From the NCBI GenBank assembly GCA_030157785.1, contig JAOAUC010000041.1, positions 1-64,000 on the forward strand: a DNA stretch of 64,000 nt. The letters run 5' to 3'. Positions within the stretch are counted from its first letter, which is position 1. Every line of letters begins with the position of its first letter. Of the stretch, positions 53,714-61,218 are shown in pieces. Below the pieces are notes generated by a model. That model was not told where the DNA came from. It did no database searches and saw only the letters and a list, made by a program, of their open reading frames with translations. The DNA is from Zoogloea oleivorans. Its GTDB lineage: Bacteria; Pseudomonadota; Gammaproteobacteria; Burkholderiales; Rhodocyclaceae. Position numbers and translations under genes: made by a program.

Positions 53714-56062
53714 ATGAAGAAAACCCCTCTCCGTTCTGCCGGCCTGCTCATTGGCCTGGCCCTGGCGCCGCTGGCGCAAGCCCAGCAGGCTGTCCAGGTG
53801 CTGCCCCGCCCCCCCGAGCCCTTCGCCGGCAAGATCGACCCGGACAAGAGCAAGTCCACCCCGGCCTGGCCGAAGCAGGTGAAGGCGGCGTCCGGCGCGC
53901 CCAACGTGGTGGTCGTGCTGCTCGACGACGTGGGCTTTGCGCAGTCGTCAACCTTCGGCGGCGTGGCTGAAACGCCGGCCCTGGAAGAACTGGCGAAGAG
54001 CGGCCTGTCGTACAACCAGTTCCATGTGGCGGCCTTGTGCTCGCCGACCCGCTCGGCGATTCTTACCGGGCGCAATCACCACGAGGTGGGCTTTGGCAAC
54101 GTGGCCAACTCGTCGGCGGGCTTTCCGGGTTACAACTCGGTGTGGGCCAAGGACACCGTCTCCTTGCCCGAAGTGCTGCGCCAGAACGGCTACAGCACGG
54201 CGGCCTTTGGCAAATGGCACAACACGCCGGAGTGGGAAATCACCCCTGCCGGCCCCTTTGATCACTGGCCGACCAGTCTGGGCTTCGAGTACTTCTTCGG
54301 CTTTCACGGTGGCGCCGACAACCAGTGGGAGCCGCGCCTGTATCGCAACACCACGCCGGTCGAGCCCGGGGCCACGCCGGCGCAGGGCTACCACCTGACC
54401 GCCGACATGACCGACGACGCCACCCGCTGGCTGCGCACGCTGGATGCGGTGTATCCCGACAAGCCCTTCTTCCTGTGGTTTGCGCCGGGCGGCACGCACT
54501 GGCCGCATCACGTGCCGAAGGAATGGATCGACCGCTACAAGGGCAAGTTCGACCAGGGTTGGGATCGCCTGAGGGAGCAGATCTTTGCCCGCCAGAAGGC
54601 CAAGGGCGTGATTCCGGCCAACGCCCAGCTGACGCCGCGCCCGCCCGAACTGCCGGCCTGGGATTCCCTGCCCGCCGATCAACGCAAGCTGCTGGCCCGC
54701 GAGGCCGAGGTGACTGCCGCCTTCCTGGCCTATACCGACTTCCAGGTGGGCCGCCTGCTGGCCGAGATCCGGGCCCAGGGCAAGGGCGACAACACGGTGG
54801 TGTTCTACATCGTCGGCGACAACGGTGCCGAGGTGAATACCGCGCTGCTCGGCCGTGACGTGCTGGCACCGGACGGCCAGCCGGCGACGGTGGCCGAACG
54901 GGTCAAGCGCCTCGACGAACTGGGCAGTCCGGCCTTCGACAACCAGATAGGTTCCGCCTGGGCGTGGGCCGACAACACGCCCTTCCAGTACGGCAAGGGC
55001 GTGCCCGCCTATCTGGGCGGCACCCGCAACCCGCTGGTGGTGTCGTGGCCGAAGGGCATCAAGGAGCGCGGTGTGGTGCGCAGCCAGTTTGGCCACGCCA
55101 CCGACATTGCCCCGACCATTTACGAGCTCGCCGGCATCAGCTTCCCGCAGAAGGTGGAGGGCGTAGACCAGCAGCCCCTGTCGGGCCGGAGCCTGGCTGC
55201 CAGCTTCACCCGGGCCGGCGCTTCGTCGCCGCGAACCCTGCAGTATTTCGAGATTCGCGGCACCCGTGGCATCTACAAGGATGGCTGGTGGGCAGGCTCG
55301 CGGCAGGTCAACCCGGGGGCCAACTCTGTGCTCAACAAGGCCCCGTTCGGCACCCGTCAGTGGGAGCTCTACAACCTGGACGAAGACTTCAGCCAATCCC
55401 GCAACCTGGCCGACCAGTACCCCGAAAAACTCGCCGAACTGGTGGCGGCGTTCGACAAGGAAGCCTGGCGCAACGATGTGTATCCCTTGCAGCCGGATGT
55501 GGGTGTCGGGCGGCCCAGCCTGACCGCCGGGCGCAGCCTGTTTACCTACCGGGCCGGAGTGGGGCGCATTCCGTCGCGCAGCGGTCCGGACGTAACCCGT
55601 CGGGCGCACCGCATCAGCGCCGATGTGGACTTGTCCGGCAAGGGCGGCGACGGCGTCATCATTGCCGACGGTGGGCGCTGGGGCGGCTTCAGCCTGTTCG
55701 TGAAGGATGGCCGTCTCCACTACGAAGCCAACGCCCATGGCCACCGCAGCGGCCACATCGTGGCCGGCGAGCGCCTGCCCCGGGGCAAGGTGAAGGTCGA
55801 GTTCAGCTTCACGCCGGACGGGGCCGTGCCCGCCGCACCGGCTGCCGCGGCGCCAGGCCAGCCGCTTCCGGCGGTACCGGGTGTCGGCCGGCTCTTCGTC
55901 AATGGCCGGCAGGTGGGTGAAGGGCACATCAGCAAGATCGCCTACGGCAGCTACGACACGCTCGACATCGGGGCCGATCTGGGGACGCCGGTCAGCAACG
56001 AGTACAAGGTGCCCTTCAGCTTTTCGGGCACCCTGGACAAGGTGCAGGTGGAACTTCTCTGA
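53714..56062 (+). CDS. Periplasmic arylsulfatase
   Basis: 782 residues with signal peptide MKKTPLRSAGLLIGLALAPL. Asp71-Asp72 (VVLLDDVGF) and the formylglycine motif CSPTRSAILTGR at Cys109 define a type I sulfatase; HHEVGFG, WHNTPEWE and DNGAEVN supply further metal and sulfate ligands. A C-terminal about 150-residue beta domain is typical of the larger (AtsA-long) group. Cys-type formylglycine maturation needs an FGE or AtsB-like enzyme, not seen here. It releases sulfate from an ester; aryl specificity is assumed from the family. Its stop overlaps the region where the octaheme gene starts. Confidence 0.92.
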   Translation: MKKTPLRSAGLLIGLALAPLAQAQQAVQVLPRPPEPFAGKIDPDKSKSTPAWPKQVKAASGAPNVVVVLLDDVGFAQSSTFGGVAETPALEELAKSGLSYNQFHVAALCSPTRSAILTGRNHHEVGFGNVANSSAGFPGYNSVWAKDTVSLPEVLRQNGYSTAAFGKWHNTPEWEITPAGPFDHWPTSLGFEYFFGFHGGADNQWEPRLYRNTTPVEPGATPAQGYHLTADMTDDATRWLRTLDAVYPDKPFFLWFAPGGTHWPHHVPKEWIDRYKGKFDQGWDRLREQIFARQKAKGVIPANAQLTPRPPELPAWDSLPADQRKLLAREAEVTAAFLAYTDFQVGRLLAEIRAQGKGDNTVVFYIVGDNGAEVNTALLGRDVLAPDGQPATVAERVKRLDELGSPAFDNQIGSAWAWADNTPFQYGKGVPAYLGGTRNPLVVSWPKGIKERGVVRSQFGHATDIAPTIYELAGISFPQKVEGVDQQPLSGRSLAASFTRAGASSPRTLQYFEIRGTRGIYKDGWWAGSRQVNPGANSVLNKAPFGTRQWELYNLDEDFSQSRNLADQYPEKLAELVAAFDKEAWRNDVYPLQPDVGVGRPSLTAGRSLFTYRAGVGRIPSRSGPDVTRRAHRISADVDLSGKGGDGVIIADGGRWGGFSLFVKDGRLHYEANAHGHRSGHIVAGERLPRGKVKVEFSFTPDGAVPAAPAAAAPGQPLPAVPGVGRLFVNGRQVGEGHISKIAYGSYDTLDIGADLGTPVSNEYKVPFSFSGTLDKVQVELL

Positions 56063-56115
56063 CCCGCGGCCACAGCGCCCGCCCGGTATTCGCCGGGTGG
56101 GCGTTTATCCTGCTG

Positions 56116-58305
56116 GTGTGTCTGAACCTCTGCGCCGGTCTGGCCCGGGGCGGAGAGGGCCCGCGTGCCGTGGGCAGTGCCACCTGCATCACTTGCCATG
56201 CGGACGAAGGGCGGCGCTGGCAGGCCTCCCACCACGCCCAGGCCATGCAGCCCGCTACCGAGGCCACCGTGCAGGGCGATTTTCGGGACGTCCGCTTCAC
56301 GCAGGGCGTGCGCAAGGTGCGCTTCTTTCGCAGGGGCGCGGGTTTCTTCATCCGCACCGAAGGGCCGGACGGTCAGCTCGCCGACTTTCCCGTCACCCAC
56401 ACCTTTGGCGTCCATCCTCTTCAGCAATACCTGATTCCCCTGTCGGGCGGCCGTCTGCAGGCCTTCGACATCGCCTGGGACACCCGTTCGACAGCGGAGG
56501 GCGGCCAGCGCTGGTTTGCCCTGGCGCCCCATGAAAACGCCCGGCCCGGCGAGGCGCTGCACTGGACGGGGCGCGAGCTGAACTGGAACTTCATGTGCGC
56601 CGGCTGCCATTCCACCGGGGTGGTCAAGAACCACGATGCGGCCAGCGGCCACTACCAGACCACCTCGACCGATCAGGCCGTGGGTTGCGAGGCTTGTCAT
56701 GGCGCCGGCTCGGTGCATGTGGCGCAGGCGCGGGGGGCGGCTGTCGCGGCAGGCGACAGCGGTGGCCTGCCAGTGGTCACCCGCGTGCTGCGCCGGCTGG
56801 TCTTTGCCTTTGATGGCGCGGCTCCGATTGCCCGCCCGCAGGGCGATCCGGCCCTCGGTCAGCGGGCCGGGGAGGTGTGCGCCGGCTGCCACGCCCGCAG
56901 TCAGCAACTGGTCGCCGCGCCGCGGCCGGAGGCGCCTTTTCTCGACAACTTCCGCCCGGCCTTGATTGAGCCGGGCCTGTATCACCCGGACGGGCAGATT
57001 GACGACGAGGTCTTCGAGTACGGCTCCTTTGCCCAGAGCGCCATGCACCGTGCCGGTGTGACCTGCACCCACTGCCACGATCCCCACGACGGCAAGCCGC
57101 GGGCACCGGGCAACGCCCTGTGCGCCCAGTGCCACCTGCCCGCCCGCTACGATGCGGCATCCCACCATCGCCACGCTCCCGGTTCGACGGGCGCCGCGTG
57201 CACGGCCTGCCACATGCCTACCAAGACCTACATGGGCGTGCATGTGCGCCACGACCACCGCCTCGCCGTGCCACGCCCGGACGTTTCGGCCCGCCTCGGT
57301 ACGCCGGATGCCTGCACCGCCTGCCATGCCGACCGCCGCCCCGACTGGGCCGCCGCCACCCTCGAAGGCTGGCGCGGCAAGCCAGGGGCAGGTAAGGGTA
57401 GCGCCGATCTGCTGGCTGCCCTGTGGCGTGGCGGCTGGCCGGGCAGTGCCCTGACCCGGGCTCTGGAGGCCGACTATGCCGCCATCCAGCAGGCCAGTGT
57501 GCTGGCCAGCCTCGGCGGGCGCAGTGCCGGCGCGCAGGCGGCATTGGCCCGTGCAGCTGTGGGCAAGGGCGGGTTGCTGCGCCTGGGCGCGGCGCGCGCG
57601 CTGGCCTCACTGCCGCCGGGGCCGGCCGCCACTATCGGTGTGCCGCTGCTGGACGATCCGCTGCGCGCGGTGCGTATAGAAGCCGCCCGCAGCCTGGCCG
57701 GCTTGCCGGACGGCGCTTTGCCGGACGGCCCGCGGAGCCGGCTGATGGCGGCGATCGACGAACTGCTCGCCGCCGAGCGCCTCGCGGCCGACCGCCCGGA
57801 AGCCCATGTGAACCTCGCCCGCCTGCATCTGGCCCGGCGTCATCCCGCGGCAGCCGAAGCCGCACTGCGAACGGCCTTGCGCATTGATCCGGCCTTTGTC
57901 CCGGCCCTGATCAATCTGGCTGATCTCTTTCGTGCCAGCGGACGGGGCGATGCAGAGAGTCTGCTCCGCCAGGCGATGAGGCTTGCGCCGAACGCGGCCG
58001 AGCCCCGCCACGCCCTGGCCCTGCTGTTGATTCGCCAGGGGCGACGGGAGGCTGCGTTGCCTTTGCTGGAAGAGGCCGTCAGTCGGGCGCCGGGCAATGG
58101 CCGTTACGCGCTGGTCGCCGGCGTGGCCTTGCTGGAAGCAGGGCGCCTGGACGAGGCTGGCGCCCTGCTGGCGCGCAGCCGCACAAGGCTGCACGACGAC
58201 CCGGATCTGCTGCGCCTCGCCACCCGTATCGAGGCCCGCCGTGGCCGGCCGGAACAGGCCGCGGCCCTCGCTGCCGAACTCGACTTGCTGCTGCGCGCCC
58301 CCTGA
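56116..58305 (+). CDS. Octaheme c-type cytochrome with C-terminal TPR domain
   Basis: Eight CxxCH motifs in order: CITCH, CAGCH, CEACH, CAGCH, CTHCH, CAQCH, CTACH, CTACH, all in the first about 410 residues, then HEAT-like (about 430-560) and TPR repeats (about 570-725). The GTG used here leaves half a signal peptide. The frame is open upstream and codes for a better one (RGHSARPVFAGWAFILLVCL), whose only plausible initiator is CTG at 56059, overlapping the sulfatase stop, with AGGTGG eight bases before. The protein likely starts there. A periplasmic multihaem electron-transfer or redox enzyme; pairing with a sulfatase is unusual. Confidence 0.88.
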   Translation: MCLNLCAGLARGGEGPRAVGSATCITCHADEGRRWQASHHAQAMQPATEATVQGDFRDVRFTQGVRKVRFFRRGAGFFIRTEGPDGQLADFPVTHTFGVHPLQQYLIPLSGGRLQAFDIAWDTRSTAEGGQRWFALAPHENARPGEALHWTGRELNWNFMCAGCHSTGVVKNHDAASGHYQTTSTDQAVGCEACHGAGSVHVAQARGAAVAAGDSGGLPVVTRVLRRLVFAFDGAAPIARPQGDPALGQRAGEVCAGCHARSQQLVAAPRPEAPFLDNFRPALIEPGLYHPDGQIDDEVFEYGSFAQSAMHRAGVTCTHCHDPHDGKPRAPGNALCAQCHLPARYDAASHHRHAPGSTGAACTACHMPTKTYMGVHVRHDHRLAVPRPDVSARLGTPDACTACHADRRPDWAAATLEGWRGKPGAGKGSADLLAALWRGGWPGSALTRALEADYAAIQQASVLASLGGRSAGAQAALARAAVGKGGLLRLGAARALASLPPGPAATIGVPLLDDPLRAVRIEAARSLAGLPDGALPDGPRSRLMAAIDELLAAERLAADRPEAHVNLARLHLARRHPAAAEAALRTALRIDPAFVPALINLADLFRASGRGDAESLLRQAMRLAPNAAEPRHALALLLIRQGRREAALPLLEEAVSRAPGNGRYALVAGVALLEAGRLDEAGALLARSRTRLHDDPDLLRLATRIEARRGRPEQAAALAAELDLLLRAP

Positions 58306-58332
58306 TCCGGGGCGGGCTGCTTGCAGGTCAAC

Positions 58333-58354
58333 AGTGCGGTTGAGAAATCAGCAG
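58333..58354 (+). promoter_or_regulatory. Words shared with the pump/sulfatase control region
   Basis: AGTGCGGTTGAG followed by GAAATCAGCAG (sharing one base) lies 166-187 bp before the -24 box. Both words occur in 53433-53464 in the opposite order, one with a single change. Confidence 0.45.
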
Positions 58355-58518
58355 CCGGCCGGGTGGGCTGCGGGCTGGGCAGCAGTGTCCGGGCTCCGGG
58401 CAAGATGAATAACCCCGCCCGCGGCACGGGATACTTGTCCTGTCCGCAGGGAATTGTTTCGATAAATCAATTGAATGGACGACGCCCGGCATGCCTGCAC
58501 CCGGGAATGGCTGGCGGC

Positions 58519-58534
58519 TGGCACGGCACATGCA
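58519..58534 (+). promoter_or_regulatory. Sigma-54 promoter of the SMP-30-like gene
   Basis: TGGCACG-N4-ATGCA, one difference from consensus, GG-N10-GC spacing; 48 bp before the chosen ATG. This site also supports the ATG at 58582 over the long upstream frame. Confidence 0.8.
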
Positions 58535-58581
58535 CTTGGATTGGTGAGTCCGTAACCGAAATCATCACTTCGCCCCTCGCC

Positions 58582-59568
58582 ATGAAAGCCAAAACCTCCG
58601 TGAAAGTCCCCGTCAAAGCTCTCTTCGCCGTTGCGGCCGCCGCGGTGGCCGTAAGCGCCGCCCATGCCCAGGAAGCCGTCACGCCCGCCATAGCCGGCGT
58701 GGTCAATGCCGGAACGAAAATCGAACTGATCAAGGACGGCTTCAAGGGCACCGAAGGCCCCATCGCCGCGCCGGACGGCAGTGTGCTGTTCACCGAGAAC
58801 CAGAACGACACCATCATCCGCATTGCGCCGGACGGCAGCACGTCGGTGTACCGGTCGGGCGCCAACGGCAGCAACGCGCTGGCCTTCGCGCCCAATGGTG
58901 ATCTGGTCTCCGTGCAGACCCTTGATGCAAAAGTGGGCGTGATCCAGCCCCAGGGCAATGTGCGCACCCTCGCCGCCAAGGTGGATGGTGGCCTTGGTTT
59001 TGGCCGGCCGAACGATCTGGTTGTCGACAAGAAGGGCAACGTCTATTTCACCGATTCCGGCGTCAACGCCAATGCCGAGCCCAAGCCCGACCTGAGCAAG
59101 ATCGCCAAGCCGGCGGTGTATCGCATCTCGCCGGAGTTCGCCATCGAACGCCTGGCCAACGACATCACGCGCCCCAACGGCATCCAGCTGAGCCCCGACG
59201 AGAAGGTGCTCTACGTGGCCAACACTGCCGGTGAGCACGTGCTGGCCTATGACATTGCCGCCAACGGCAAGCTCGGCGCCAAGCGCGAGTTCGCCAGGCT
59301 GGAAGGCTTCCGCCAGACCGACAACGGTCCGACCAGCGGCGCCGACGGCCTGGCTGTGGATGCGGAAGGGCGCCTCTACGTGGCGTCCAACGCCGGTATC
59401 CAGGTATTCACCGCCAAGGGTGAGGCCCTCGGCGTCATCGCGCTGCCCAAGCGGCCGCAGAACCTGGCCTTTGCCGGCCCCGGCAAAAAGACGCTGTATG
59501 TGGTGGGCAGTGGTTCCGCCTGGCGTTTTCCGGTGCTGACCGCCGGCTACGCCGGTCGCGCCAAGTAA
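58582..59568 (+). CDS. Exported SMP-30/gluconolactonase-like protein
   Basis: 328 residues from MKAKTSVKVPVKALFAVAAA, a Sec signal peptide ending AHAQEA. Beta-propeller repeats include GPIAAPDGSVLFTEN, GRPNDLVVDKKGNVYFTDSG and TRPNGIQLSPDEKVLYVANT with the Asn/Asp metal ligands of SMP-30 lactonases (FGRPNDL, SGADGLAVD). It likely hydrolyses a lactone in the periplasm. Confidence 0.88.
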   Translation: MKAKTSVKVPVKALFAVAAAAVAVSAAHAQEAVTPAIAGVVNAGTKIELIKDGFKGTEGPIAAPDGSVLFTENQNDTIIRIAPDGSTSVYRSGANGSNALAFAPNGDLVSVQTLDAKVGVIQPQGNVRTLAAKVDGGLGFGRPNDLVVDKKGNVYFTDSGVNANAEPKPDLSKIAKPAVYRISPEFAIERLANDITRPNGIQLSPDEKVLYVANTAGEHVLAYDIAANGKLGAKREFARLEGFRQTDNGPTSGADGLAVDAEGRLYVASNAGIQVFTAKGEALGVIALPKRPQNLAFAGPGKKTLYVVGSGSAWRFPVLTAGYAGRAK

Positions 59569-59590
59569 GCCACATCCCTTTCGGGGGGAA

Positions 59591-59680
59591 CTGTAGGGGC
59601 GACTTCAGTCGCCCTCGGACTTCGGTCAACGGCTTGCCATTGATTTACGGGCGGATGGGCGACTGAAGTCGCCCCTACAG
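59591..59680. repeat. REP-like pair, 24-bp perfect inverted repeat (copy 2)
   Basis: 59591-59614 and 59657-59680 are exact reverse complements over 24 bp, each containing the inner palindrome GCGACTTCAGTCGC, separated by 42 bp. Located between the SMP-30-like and cytochrome c' genes. As RNA it would form a long hairpin that could end the SMP-30 transcript. Confidence 0.75.
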
Positions 59681-59729
59681 TTTCCCCTTTGATTCACTTC
59701 CACCCAAACCTCATCCATCCGGAGTAACA

Positions 59730-60197
59730 ATGAAGAAACTCGTCAAACCCCTGCTTGCCGCCCTCATCCTCACCGCCACCTCGGCTGCCTTTGCCCAGCA
59801 GGCACCGAAGCCCGAGCAGGTCATCAAGTGGCGCCAGTCGGTGTACCAGGTGCTGGCCTGGAACAACGGCCGCATCAAGAACAACGTGGAAGGCACCTAC
59901 AACAAGGATGAAGTGATTCGCGCCGCCAACGCCATTGCGGCACTGGCCAACTCCGGCCTCGGCGCCCTTTACCCGGCCGGCACCGAAACCGGCAAGGGCT
60001 GGCGCGAAACCACCGTCAAGCCCGAGCTGTTCACCGAAACTGCCAAGGCCGGCGAAGCCGCCAAGAAGTTCGTGACCGAAGCCAACGAACTGGCCAAGGT
60101 CGCCGCCACCGGCGACGCCGCTGCCGTGAAGGTGCAATTCGGCAAGCTCGGCCAGACGTGCAAGGGCTGCCACGACGACTTCCGCAAGAAGGACTGA
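59730..60197 (+). CDS. Cytochrome c'
   Basis: 155 residues with signal peptide MKKLVKPLLAALILTATSAA. The mature four-helix bundle has QVIKWRQSVYQVLAWNNGRI at its N-terminus and CKGCHDDFRKKD at its C-terminus, the class II (PF01322) pattern. Such proteins bind NO or CO and often guard against nitrosative stress, or carry electrons. No sigma-54 site with acceptable -24 box precedes it. Confidence 0.9.
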   Translation: MKKLVKPLLAALILTATSAAFAQQAPKPEQVIKWRQSVYQVLAWNNGRIKNNVEGTYNKDEVIRAANAIAALANSGLGALYPAGTETGKGWRETTVKPELFTETAKAGEAAKKFVTEANELAKVAATGDAAAVKVQFGKLGQTCKGCHDDFRKKD

Positions 60198-60318
60198 GCA
60201 GCCTCCGTGGGGGAGGGCCGGGCCGGATTGGCCTCCCCCGCACCCGAGCGCGCCTGGTTTCTCCCCGACTTTGACGAATCGCCGGTCGTCATCGCCTCAA
60301 AAAGAGTCGGTGCTGACT

Positions 60319-60367
60319 AAAAATGAGGCGACGCCGGTGAGCATTTCATCGTCGTCGCCTCATTTTT
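60319..60367. terminator. Bidirectional terminator-like hairpin
   Basis: AAAAATGAGGCGACG (60319-60333) and CGTCGCCTCATTTTT (60353-60367) pair perfectly over 15 bp with a 19-nt loop. A-tract on one side and T-tract on the other allow termination from both convergent genes. Confidence 0.65.
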
Positions 60368-60398
60368 GGTCCGTGTCGCCTGAAAGTCAGTCAAACAA

Positions 60399-60455
60399 GA
60401 CGGCCCGCTCCCCGCTGTCGCCCGAAAATGAGGCGATCGCGGGGAGCGGGCCGTC
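60399..60455. repeat. 17-bp perfect inverted repeat
   Basis: GACGGCCCGCTCCCCGC (60399-60415) and its exact complement at 60439-60455 around a 23-nt loop that contains a further TGAGGCGA box. Likely a second hairpin at the 3' end of the rhodanese gene on the minus strand. Confidence 0.65.
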
Positions 60456-60490
60456 GACGTCGATGAATATTTACCCGGCGTGCCGTGGCC

Positions 60491-60955
60491 TTACTTGGCG
60501 GCTTGCGGCGCGCGCGGGGGCGGCGGGGTGATGCGGGCTACCTTGCCACCCTGGTCTTCATAGTCCAGCGAGCCTGCGGCCCCGGCGATCTTGAAGCCCT
60601 TGGCGGTCAGCTTGTCGCCCACATCGCCGGCCCGGTGGGCGCGGTTGGAAACCGTGATGATGGTGCGGTCCCTGGGGATGTAGTCGGCGTACTTTTCCAC
60701 GTCGGCGGTCTGGATGTTCAGGAACACCGGGAAGCTGCCCTTGGAACTGAGTTCGTCCGGACGGCGTACGTCGAGCACCAGCACCTGGCCGGGCTTGGCG
60801 AGCAGGGCATCGATTTCGGCGCGGTTGAGCTGCTTGGTCTTGTAGGTCCAGGGCGGGGCGACGTAAGCCCCCTGGGCGGCCGGCGCGGCCTGCTGGGCCA
60901 TGGCGAAGGACGAGCCGAGGGCGAGGAGGGTGGCGAGCAGAATGCTGGATTTCAT
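60491..60955 (-). CDS. Exported rhodanese-like protein lacking the active-site Cys
   Basis: 154 residues from MKSSILLATLLALGSSFAMA, a signal peptide; the longer frame is rejected. Rhodanese fold: LNRAEIDALLAKPGQVLVLD, VRRPDELSSKGSFPVFLNIQ, YADYIPRDRTIITVSNRAHR. The catalytic loop should start with Cys, but reads VSNRAHRAGD with no Cys anywhere in the mature protein, so sulfur transfer by persulfide is ruled out. It may bind rather than convert a sulfur compound. Preceded by a sigma-54-like promoter. Confidence 0.82.
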   Translation of the reverse strand: MKSSILLATLLALGSSFAMAQQAAPAAQGAYVAPPWTYKTKQLNRAEIDALLAKPGQVLVLDVRRPDELSSKGSFPVFLNIQTADVEKYADYIPRDRTIITVSNRAHRAGDVGDKLTAKGFKIAGAAGSLDYEDQGGKVARITPPPPRAPQAAK

Positions 60956-60989
60956 CAATGTGCACCTGATTGGTTGGGAGTGTGCACAC

Positions 60990-61005
60990 AGCAAGTCCGG
61001 GGCCA
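60990..61005 (-). promoter_or_regulatory. Sigma-54 promoter of the rhodanese-like gene
   Basis: Minus strand TGGCCCC-N4-TTGCT, GG-N10-GC spacing, two differences from consensus; 35 bp before the ATG. A GTGTGCACAC palindrome lies between it and the gene (60980-60989). Confidence 0.68.
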
Positions 61006-61218
61006 GCCTTTGAGGCACTGCCGGTGCGCTGCCCCGGCTCCGCTACTGTGAAGCAGTAAGTGCTTTTGAAACAAGGCTGTGCCGGTGGCGGGTGGCCGGC
61101 CTGGGGCTGTCATCGGGGCTCTGTGAGGCGGGCCATCGGTGCTACGGGCTGCTGCTTGCTGAACAGCCGGGCAACCGGGTTTCGCAGAATTCAACAGTTG
61201 GCGTGCGGCCACCCGGCC

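Larger units (their letters stand above)
60198..60490. other. Intergenic region with alternating TGAGGCGA boxes
   Basis: 293 bp between convergent genes. TGAGGCGA or its complement occurs at 60292 (reverse), 60324 (forward), 60355 (reverse) and 60429 (forward), with a degenerate copy at 60374. The first three are about 31 bp apart. Two perfect hairpins arise (see separate entries). Confidence 0.6.

Noticed and set aside
53347..54075. Minus-strand frame across the pump/sulfatase control region
   Set aside because: It runs through REP elements and into the sulfatase gene, with no recognisable protein features.
59624..59637. Sigma-54 site before cytochrome c'
   Set aside because: GG-N10-GC with TTGC is present, but the -24 box (CGGTCAA) does not match and lies between the REP arms about 90 bp from the start.
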